This document shows, in pieces, positions 33,280-39,984 of a stretch of 54,321 nucleotides of DNA; position 1 is the first letter of the stretch, and each line of letters begins with the position of its first letter. The DNA is from Salinivirgaceae bacterium (lineage in GTDB: Bacteria; Bacteroidota; Bacteroidia; Bacteroidales; SZUA-534): positions 132,606 to 186,926 of the forward strand of contig JAFVGW010000023.1 of the NCBI GenBank assembly GCA_017474765.1, given 5' to 3'. The notes under the pieces are model-generated. The model was not told where the DNA came from, ran no database searches, and saw nothing but the letters and a program-made list of their open reading frames with translations. A program made the translations under genes and the position numbers.

Positions 33280-35154
33280 ATGCTAAAATTGGATAACGTA
33301 GGACGCTTGCAGATTATTGAAAAAATAATGCCCTTGTGTTTGGCATTATTTTTTTGTCGCACAGTGTTTATTGGCTATAAGTATTTGTTTTTCTTAACGC
33401 TTGTGCCATGTGTTGTTTATTCTGCATATTGGTTGTTGAAAAATGGCATGGTAAAACCGAAATGGAGCAAGTTATTGCTACCATTGTTGGTTATTGTCTT
33501 GTTCTTCGCACATTTTACACCAATCAGCAATGTTGTAAAAGAGAGCATGAACATATGGCTGATATTGTATTTCGTGGCTTTTTCAAAATATTATTACGTG
33601 GAAAGTAGGCGAGATACGTTTTTGAAATGTACTTTGTTGCTGACGATGGTTGCGGGTAGCATTGCAGTAATTCGGTTTGCATTGTCAATGTTTGGAATAT
33701 TGATGCCATTATCAAGCATATTTTTTGAGGGCAAAGGTTATTCATTGGTTAATGACAATAATTTTTACACGTTGTTTTTTGTTATTTCGATAATCATATC
33801 AGTTAAATTGCAAAGCAAGAATCAGATAACAAGGTTTAGACACGCGGCGGTTTGTATTGTGGCAACTATTAATATTATATTGGGCATATCACGGAGAGGA
33901 TATGTGCTTTATGTTTTGCTGATATTAGTATTTTTTTTGTGTGCTATTCTAAAAAAAAGTGATTATAAAAGAACAATACTTTATAATATAATGACTATTG
34001 GCGTATTTGGGGCAGTGGTGATATGTGCTTTGTTTTTTTTAAATGGATTTCAATTATCAGAAATACGTTATGATACCAAAACCCGTTATTATAGAATCTA
34101 TTCTCTGATTGACAATAGAATGTCTTTTAATGAGTTTGATTATATGATTTCTCATAGATATTATGAACAATTTCAACCACATAAAGAAGATGAAAATTTG
34201 TTTTATAATGGAGATTTACAACATGGCTTAGAAGAATGGAGTGTTATTGAGGCACCAAATGATTGCGTGAAGTTTGTCTTGATTGACAGAAGAGACGATA
34301 ATGCGATTCGAGTGGAACGTGATTGTGGGGATGGCTTTTGGCAAGTTTTTTATACTGGGCGGCCTATTATTTATCATAAAAATACAACCTATCAATTGTC
34401 ATTTACATATAAGATTATTGAAGGTTCAATGAGTCCATTTTATGTTGGTTGGTGGATTGATGAAGGGCATGGCTTTATCAATAATATTCCACAAGAAATA
34501 GTACCAATAGATAGTGTTTGGATGCGGTGTTCGGTTAAGTATAAGTTTGAAAAAGACCATTATAACCCTGTGTGTTTCCTAAATTCTTTACGCGCAGGTT
34601 CCAAAATCGAAGTAAAAGACATAAGCCTTATTTGCGATGATACCACAGGCCTTCCGATGTATGCCGATCAATTGCCCGATAGTGTTCTTCATGATTTCTT
34701 TGTTGGTGCAGGTGGTAATACTGTTAATTATTTTACAGCCCCCCGTACCGACCGCTGGCGCTACGCCCTTGAACTTTGGCAGACTCGTTATAATACAAAA
34801 CAGAAAATCTTTGGTCAAGGATTCAAATATCTTGAGTGGTACGGCGAGAAATTCTATGGTAATCCCAAACGTTACGATTTTCCGCATAATCCTATCATCT
34901 CATCGTTCCTGTATTCTGGAATTATTGGCGGCGTGGTTTATATCATCTTCTTGATAATGAGCCTTTGGCTATATTGGAAGAAACGGCAGCGGTTGGGCAT
35001 ATTCTTTATAATGTATCTTTGCTGTATGTTCTTCTGTATGTTTAGCGGCAGCAGCCATTTCAGTTTTCCGCTGTTTGCGTTCCTTTCGTTCTTGCCTTTT
35101 TTGGAGTATAAGAATGATTTGAATGCGGAGAAAGTAAATGTCACCCAAGGATGA
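33280..35154 (+). CDS. O-antigen ligase-like protein with an inserted jelly-roll (CBM-like) domain
   Basis: A 624-residue membrane protein. About ten hydrophobic segments lie in residues 1-260, with SRRGYVLYVLL matching the Wzy_C/WaaL Arg-containing motif. Residues about 305-455 form a soluble block that begins FYNGDLQHGLEEW, has FWQVFYTGRP and YQLSFTYKI, and reads like a carbohydrate-binding jelly roll of the CBM4/9 type. After it come the periplasmic G-Q-G-F and PHNPIISSFLYSGIIGG (the H-N motif of the ligase loop) and final TM segments. It would join finished glycan to its lipid anchor, or polymerise it. I take ATG at 33280. Base composition turns GC-richer inside the gene near 34740. Confidence 0.8.
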   Translation: MLKLDNVGRLQIIEKIMPLCLALFFCRTVFIGYKYLFFLTLVPCVVYSAYWLLKNGMVKPKWSKLLLPLLVIVLFFAHFTPISNVVKESMNIWLILYFVAFSKYYYVESRRDTFLKCTLLLTMVAGSIAVIRFALSMFGILMPLSSIFFEGKGYSLVNDNNFYTLFFVISIIISVKLQSKNQITRFRHAAVCIVATINIILGISRRGYVLYVLLILVFFLCAILKKSDYKRTILYNIMTIGVFGAVVICALFFLNGFQLSEIRYDTKTRYYRIYSLIDNRMSFNEFDYMISHRYYEQFQPHKEDENLFYNGDLQHGLEEWSVIEAPNDCVKFVLIDRRDDNAIRVERDCGDGFWQVFYTGRPIIYHKNTTYQLSFTYKIIEGSMSPFYVGWWIDEGHGFINNIPQEIVPIDSVWMRCSVKYKFEKDHYNPVCFLNSLRAGSKIEVKDISLICDDTTGLPMYADQLPDSVLHDFFVGAGGNTVNYFTAPRTDRWRYALELWQTRYNTKQKIFGQGFKYLEWYGEKFYGNPKRYDFPHNPIISSFLYSGIIGGVVYIIFLIMSLWLYWKKRQRLGIFFIMYLCCMFFCMFSGSSHFSFPLFAFLSFLPFLEYKNDLNAEKVNVTQG

Positions 35155-35207
35155 TGGTGGCGTATTTGTTATAAAATCAGAAAAATATAGAATAAAATCA
35201 ATAAGAT

Positions 35208-36506
35208 ATGAAAACAGTCTATTGCGGTATGAGTGCCGACCTGATTCATCACGGGCACTTGAACATTATTCACGAGGCGATGAAACTCGGAGAAGTTACT
35301 GTTGGTGTGCTTACCGATGCTGCTATCGCAAGTTATAAGAGACTACCGTACTTGACTTATGAGCAGCGTGCGGAAATCGTGTCAAACATAAAGGGCGTCG
35401 AAAGAGTTGTTCCGCAAACGACATTGGACTATGTTCCCAATCTTGAAAAACTCAAACCAGATTATGTTGTTCACGGCGATGACTGGAAGACTGGTGTTCA
35501 GCAAGAGACACGCCAAAGAGTGATTGACTGCATTGCAAAATGGGGCGGGAAAGTGGTTGATATTCCATATACGCCAGGTATTTCTTCCACCGCGCTTAAT
35601 GCCGAAGTTCGCGAGATTGGCACAACCCCCGAAATCCGTCAGCGGATGCTGCGCCGTTTGATTGCGGCCAAACCGATTGTTCGCATTATGGAGAGCCATT
35701 CGGGATTGACTGGTCTTATCATTGAGAAAACAAAAGTCAAGGTTAACAACAAGACCGAAGAGTTTGACGGAATGTGGGCCAGCTCGCTTACCGATTCCAC
35801 AAGCAAAGGCAAGCCTGATATTGAAGCTGTTGACCTTACAACGCGCCTTCACGGATTGAACGATGCTTTGGAATGCACCACCAAACCTGTGATTTTTGAC
35901 GGCGATACGGGTGGCAAAATCGAGCATTTTGTGTTCACCGTCCGCACGTTGGAGCGGCTGGGTGTTTCGGCAATTATTATTGAGGACAAGGTGGGGTTGA
36001 AGAAAAACTCGCTTTTCGGCACCGATGCAATTCAAACTCAGGATTCGATTGAAGGTTTTTCTGAGAAAATCAGAGCGGGCAAACGGGCGCAAATCGCTCA
36101 GGACTTTATGATTATCGCTCGCTGCGAGAGCCTTATCGCTGGCAAATCGGTTGAGGATGCGCTTGAACGTTGCTTTGCATACGTTGATGCTGGCGCCGAC
36201 GGAATTATGATTCACAGCAAGAACAAGTCGGGTGAGGATATAAAGGAATTCTGCCAACGATTCCGTCAGAAGCACACTTCGGTGCCGATTGTTGTTGTGC
36301 CGACAACCTACAACCAGATAACCGAAGAAGAGCTTGCAAGTTGGGGTGTGAATGTGGTTATTTATGCTAACCATATGTTGCGTTCGGCCTATCCAGCAAT
36401 GGTGAACACCGCCAAATCAATCCTTACGCACCACCGTTCGCTTGAAGCTAACGATTTGTGTATGAGTGTTAAAGAGATACTCGAACTAATTCCTGGAACG
36501 AAATAA
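35208..36506 (+). CDS. aepX: Cytidylyltransferase domain fused to phosphoenolpyruvate mutase
   Basis: A 432-residue fusion. Residues 1-135 are a nucleotidyltransferase of the CTP_transf_like fold: HHGH (14-17, the HxGH motif) and the GISSTAL motif (124-130). Residues about 150-432 are a PEP mutase (PEP to phosphonopyruvate): DGDTGG (231-236) binds metal and [10 protein letters not shown] (259-268) is the diagnostic mutase motif. PEP mutase is the committed step of every known C-P bond pathway. The attached CTP domain points to CMP activation of the final phosphonate for transfer to glycan, as described for other bacterial phosphonate loci. It is followed by a toxin-antitoxin pair and then the reductase and decarboxylase genes. 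Confidence 0.95.
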   Translation: MKTVYCGMSADLIHHGHLNIIHEAMKLGEVTVGVLTDAAIASYKRLPYLTYEQRAEIVSNIKGVERVVPQTTLDYVPNLEKLKPDYVVHGDDWKTGVQQETRQRVIDCIAKWGGKVVDIPYTPGISSTALNAEVREIGTTPEIRQRMLRRLIAAKPIVRIMESHSGLTGLIIEKTKVKVNNKTEEFDGMWASSLTDSTSKGKPDIEAVDLTTRLHGLNDALECTTKPVIFDGDTGGKIEHFVFTVRTLERLGVSAIIIEDKVGLKKNSLFGTDAIQTQDSIEGFSEKIRAGKRAQIAQDFMIIARCESLIAGKSVEDALERCFAYVDAGADGIMIHSKNKSGEDIKEFCQRFRQKHTSVPIVVVPTTYNQITEEELASWGVNVVIYANHMLRSAYPAMVNTAKSILTHHRSLEANDLCMSVKEILELIPGTK

Positions 36507-36520
36507 AGCGTGCTGTATAT

Positions 36521-36550
36521 TTTGAGAAACGCTAATGATTAGTATCTTTG
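36521..36550 (+). promoter_or_regulatory. Bacteroidota-type promoter of the toxin-antitoxin pair
   Basis: TTTG (36521-36524), an 18-base spacer and TATCTTTG (36543-36550) match the -33/-7 consensus closely. Transcription would begin near 36557, about 13 bases before the antitoxin ATG. It would also drive the reductase and decarboxylase genes that follow without a gap. Confidence 0.7.
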
Positions 36551-36569
36551 AGAGATTATTGGTTGGAAT

Positions 36570-36776
36570 ATGTGCACGGTTAGCATAAAAGTCGACGAGT
36601 CGGTAATCCGAAGTATCAATCCCGCTCTCACCAGCAACGAGAGCATTGAACTCTGGTTGCAGAATCAGGTTGATTTTATGATTCAGGATATGGTAGGTCA
36701 GGATACAGAAACAATGGACCTTGAAACTGCCAGAGAAAAGCTTCATTCGATGATTCGAAACGAGTACGCATTATGA
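36570..36776 (+). CDS. Putative type II antitoxin
   Basis: A 68-residue protein: a short strand (TVSIKVDESVIRSINP) then helices rich in Glu/Gln (ESIELWLQNQVDFMIQDMVGQD, then LETAREKLHSMIRNE). This is the architecture of small RelB/ParD-like antitoxins found in Bacteroidales. Its stop overlaps the toxin start by 4 bases. DNA binding is not directly visible. Confidence 0.75.
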   Translation: MCTVSIKVDESVIRSINPALTSNESIELWLQNQVDFMIQDMVGQDTETMDLETAREKLHSMIRNEYAL

Positions 36777-37087
36777 ACTATCGAATCAGCAAAAAGTGCT
36801 TCCAAAAGATATACAGCTTTTATCAGAACGTAGCTAAAAAATACAAACACACATATTCTGAAGAGTTTATGCATAAAAACATTGATGATGCCATTGATTC
36901 AATGTATGAGATTGAAAAAAAGTTGCTTCGGCGGCGCCCAACAATATCAGATTGGAAGGAATGCCATATGGCAAATACTGACAAGTGGTATTTTGCGTAT
37001 ACTCTTAAAGGCAATACGATAACCATAATTGATGCTTGTCACGCTCAAAATATGCACGAGAATAACAATAATCAGAACACAAAATAG
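36773..37087 (+). CDS. RelE/ParE-family toxin
   Basis: A 104-residue basic protein with the RelE/ParE pattern: N-terminal helices (KCFQKIYSFYQNVAKKYKHTYSEEF), then LLRRRPTISDWKECHM and the closing strands WYFAYTLKGNTITIIDACHAQN. Such toxins cut ribosome-bound mRNA or poison gyrase; which one cannot be told. It lies inside the phosphonate gene set, between aepX and the reductase. Its last base (of TAG) is the first base of the reductase GTG start, so the two are translationally coupled. Confidence 0.8.
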   Translation: MNYRISKKCFQKIYSFYQNVAKKYKHTYSEEFMHKNIDDAIDSMYEIEKKLLRRRPTISDWKECHMANTDKWYFAYTLKGNTITIIDACHAQNMHENNNNQNTK

Positions 37088-38202
37088 TGGAACAGACGGT
37101 AGTTTTTCCTGATAAAGGTTACGCTGAATTTGGAAGATGTTTCCTTGAAAGCGGCATAAAGAAAATTTTTGTCGTTTGTGGCTCGTCATTCAAACGGCTG
37201 GCGATTGGGAAGTTCATAACAGAATTCTTTGCGGCGAACGATATCGAGACTGTTTTTTTCTCTGATTTTCAGCCGAATCCCGATTATGAGTCGGTTGTTA
37301 GGGGTGTTGAGGCTTTCAAATCTTCTCGTTGCGATTCGATTCTTGCCGTAGGCGGCGGAAGCGCGATGGATGTGGCAAAGTGCATAAAACTTTATGCGAC
37401 AATGCCTTTGGGAAGCGATTATATCAATCAGAAAATCGTCCCGAACGATATTCCTTTTTTCGCGGTTCCAACAACGGCGGGCACAGGCAGTGAGGCGACT
37501 CGTTTTGCGGTTATTTACTATAATGGTGTAAAACAGTCGGTTACCGATTACAGTTGCATTCCGCAAGTGGTGTTGCTCGCCCCGTCGGTGCTTGAAACTT
37601 TGCCCGATTATCAGCGCAAGGTTACGATGCTCGACGCTTTTTGTCACGCCGTTGAGTCGTTCTGGTCGGTCAATTCGACAGATGAGAGCAAACAGTTTTC
37701 GAAAGATGCGATAATGTTGATTCTCAACAATATGGAATCGTATCTGAAAAACGAATACGATGGCAACAAGAATATGCTGATGGCCGCCAACATTGCGGGA
37801 AAAGCCATTAACATAACTCAGACTACGGCGGGGCACGCAATGTGCTACAAACTGACGTCGCTTTACGGAATTGCGCACGGGCACGCAGCGGCATTGTGTG
37901 TCAGTGAGTTATGGCCGTTTATGATTGAGAACACCGAAAAATGTATCGATGGTCGTGGCAAGAATTATCTTGATTCGGTTTTCAAGGAAATCGCTGACGT
38001 GATGGGCGAGAGTGTCCCGATGGATGCGGCTGTGAAATTCCAAAATATTGTAAAACAATTGGATTTGAAGGCGCCAGAAATCAAATTGGAAGGCGATTTT
38101 GCTGTGCTGAAAAAATCGGTGAATCCGACGAGGCTTAAAAACAATCCAGTGGAGCTCGATGAGGACACTATCGATATGCTCTATCATAAAATATTGAAAT
38201 AG
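37087..38202 (+). CDS. Iron-containing alcohol dehydrogenase, probable phosphonoacetaldehyde reductase
   Basis: A 371-residue family III alcohol dehydrogenase. GGGSAMDVAKCIKLYA (near 88) binds NAD(P), PTTAGTGSEATRFAVI follows, and metal ligands lie in DAFCHAVES and AHGHAAALCVSE. Between PEP mutase and phosphonopyruvate decarboxylase, it most likely reduces phosphonoacetaldehyde to 2-hydroxyethylphosphonate, as PhpC/FomC-type enzymes do. This replaces the class V transaminase (AepZ) expected for 2-aminoethylphosphonate; none is visible in the locus. It starts with GTG, overlapping the toxin stop by one base. The N-terminus MEQTVVFPDKGYAEF fits homologues. Confidence 0.85.
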   Translation: MEQTVVFPDKGYAEFGRCFLESGIKKIFVVCGSSFKRLAIGKFITEFFAANDIETVFFSDFQPNPDYESVVRGVEAFKSSRCDSILAVGGGSAMDVAKCIKLYATMPLGSDYINQKIVPNDIPFFAVPTTAGTGSEATRFAVIYYNGVKQSVTDYSCIPQVVLLAPSVLETLPDYQRKVTMLDAFCHAVESFWSVNSTDESKQFSKDAIMLILNNMESYLKNEYDGNKNMLMAANIAGKAINITQTTAGHAMCYKLTSLYGIAHGHAAALCVSELWPFMIENTEKCIDGRGKNYLDSVFKEIADVMGESVPMDAAVKFQNIVKQLDLKAPEIKLEGDFAVLKKSVNPTRLKNNPVELDEDTIDMLYHKILK

Positions 38203-38208
38203 AATAAA

Positions 38209-39330
38209 ATGAAAGTTGAAAATCTTTTAAATATAATAGGTGCCGAATTTTATACTGGTGTGCCAGACAGTCAGTTGAAGGCTTTGTGCAACTGTCTGAT
38301 GAGCAAATACGGCATCGACCCGAAACACCATATCATTGCGGCCAACGAAGGCAACTGCACGGCATTGGCGGCTGGCTATCACCTTGCTACGGGCAAGGTC
38401 CCTGTCGTCTATATGCAAAATTCGGGTGAGGGAAACATTATCAATCCCGTGGCGTCGCTTTTGAACGACAAGGTTTATGCGATTCCTGTGGTTTTTGTTA
38501 TCGGTTGGCGCGGCGAGCCTGGCGTTCACGATGAGCCGCAGCATATTTATCAGGGCGAGGTGACGGTGAAACTGCTTGACGATATGGGCATTGCGTCGTT
38601 CATTATCGGGAAGGATACCACCGACGAGGAAGTCGCCGCCGCAATGAAGCGGTTTAATGAGTTGCTTGCCCAGGGCAAGGATGTGGCTTTTGTTGTGCGC
38701 AAGGGCGGTCTTTCTTACGACGGGAAGGTTGAGTATAAAAACGAGAACACAATGCTTCGCGAGGAAATTATCCGTCATATTGTTGCCGTTTCGGGCGAGG
38801 ACCCCATTGTATCGACAACGGGCAAGGCAAGCCGCGAGTTATTCGAAATTCGTGAAGCGAACGGCCAGAGCCACAAATACGACTTCCTGACGGTTGGCTC
38901 GATGGGCCACAGCTCGTCAATCGCATTGGGCGTTGCAATCAACAAATCCGACCGCAAAATCTGGTGTATTGACGGAGATGGCGCCGTTTTGATGCATATG
39001 GGAGCGATGGCGGTTGTCGGGGCTAATGCGCCGAAAAACCTTGTTCACGTTGTAATCAACAATGCAGCCCACGAGACAGTCGGCGGCCAACCGACAGTGG
39101 CAGGCAAAATCGATTTGGTTGCCATAGCAAAGGCCTGTGGGTACAAGTCTGCTGTTTCTGTTGATTCGTTTGAAGCGTTGGACAAAGCACTTCAGTCAGC
39201 CAAAAACGCCAGCGAATTAAGCCTTATCGAAGTCAAGTGCTCAATCGGTGCCCGCGAAGATTTGGGCCGTCCAACAACGACAGCACTGGAGAATAAGCGC
39301 GGGTTTATGGAGTATATTGCTGAATTATGA
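38209..39330 (+). CDS. aepY: Phosphonopyruvate decarboxylase
   Basis: A 373-residue TPP enzyme, decarboxylating phosphonopyruvate to phosphonoacetaldehyde and so pulling the unfavourable mutase step. The PYR domain opens FYTGVPDSQLKALC, with the catalytic-region AANEGNCTALAAGYHLATGK. The TPP-binding GDGAVLMHMGAMAVV...NN motif lies near residue 257. Length and order match Ppd/AepY. It starts 6 bases after the reductase stop and its stop overlaps the yraN start by 4 bases. Confidence 0.95.
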   Translation: MKVENLLNIIGAEFYTGVPDSQLKALCNCLMSKYGIDPKHHIIAANEGNCTALAAGYHLATGKVPVVYMQNSGEGNIINPVASLLNDKVYAIPVVFVIGWRGEPGVHDEPQHIYQGEVTVKLLDDMGIASFIIGKDTTDEEVAAAMKRFNELLAQGKDVAFVVRKGGLSYDGKVEYKNENTMLREEIIRHIVAVSGEDPIVSTTGKASRELFEIREANGQSHKYDFLTVGSMGHSSSIALGVAINKSDRKIWCIDGDGAVLMHMGAMAVVGANAPKNLVHVVINNAAHETVGGQPTVAGKIDLVAIAKACGYKSAVSVDSFEALDKALQSAKNASELSLIEVKCSIGAREDLGRPTTTALENKRGFMEYIAEL

Positions 39331-39698
39331 CAAACCAAGAAATCGGCAAAATCGGCGAAGACGCAGCTGCCAATCTTTTAATTAAGAAAGGCTACAAAAT
39401 ATTGGAGCGTAATTATCGGGCAGGGCATCTCGAAGTGGATATTATTGCGCTTAAAGATGATGTTGTTGCATTTGTTGAGGTGAAGACACGGGCAGTCAAC
39501 TACCTCGTGTCGCCGCAGGAAGCTGTCAACTATCGAAAACAAAATTTTATAGCTAATGCAGCCAATGGTTATATGCGCAGATTTCGTCGGTCGGAGGAAG
39601 CGCGACTTGATGTGGTAACCGTACTGCACAAAAATGGAGCAGTTGTAGAAGTTGAGCATATTGAGAATGCGTACTATCCGAGAGTTAAAACTTATTAA
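39327..39698 (+). CDS. yraN: YraN family protein (UPF0102)
   Basis: A 123-residue nuclease-fold protein: IGKIGEDAAANLLIKKGYKILERNYR, LEVDIIALKDDVVAFVEVKTR (the PD-(D/E)xK-like core) and the SPQEAVNYRKQ segment. It is a conserved bacterial protein of unclear role. It overlaps the decarboxylase by 4 bases, so it is probably in the same transcript, though normally it is unlinked to phosphonates. Confidence 0.92.
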   Translation: MTNQEIGKIGEDAAANLLIKKGYKILERNYRAGHLEVDIIALKDDVVAFVEVKTRAVNYLVSPQEAVNYRKQNFIANAANGYMRRFRRSEEARLDVVTVLHKNGAVVEVEHIENAYYPRVKTY

Positions 39699-39734
39699 AT
39701 TAATCAATTAACACAGAAGCGTTGCTGACGCTAG

Positions 39735-39770
39735 AAAAATAATGTCAGACATGAAGGCATTATTTTTTTT
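39735..39770 (+). terminator. Intrinsic terminator after the polysaccharide/phosphonate genes
   Basis: AAAAATAATG (39735-39744) pairs with CATTATTTTT (39758-39767) over a 13-base loop, followed by Ts to 39770. The stem is A-T rich but long. Confidence 0.6.
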
Positions 39771-39845
39771 GCCCGGAAAAATGGTGTGCCGTCAAGTTGC
39801 TGACGATGGATGCGGCAAGTTTTTTATCATAAAACAGTCCATTAA

Positions 39846-39886
39846 GCCAAAAAATCTCATTAAAGGTCGATTTTTGGCTTTTCTTT
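39846..39886 (+). terminator. Second hairpin with T-rich tail
   Basis: GCCAAAAAATC (39846-39856) pairs, with one bulge, with GATTTTTGGC (39869-39878), followed by TTTTCTTTT. It may back up the terminator at 39735. The rest of this gap (39699-39984) shows no gene I trust; a 75-codon frame at 39742 overlaps both hairpins and is rejected. Confidence 0.5.
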
Positions 39887-39984
39887 TGGCTATTCACGCA
39901 GATGTTTCTTTTCTTTGCCGAATAATTGTCATTTTGACATTTATTAATGTGACATTTTTAATACACTAAAAAGTAATAACTACT

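Noticed and set aside
39742..39969. A 75-codon open frame before the xylanase
   Set aside because: It runs across two terminator-like hairpins, matches no family I know, and has no coding-like composition; most likely chance.
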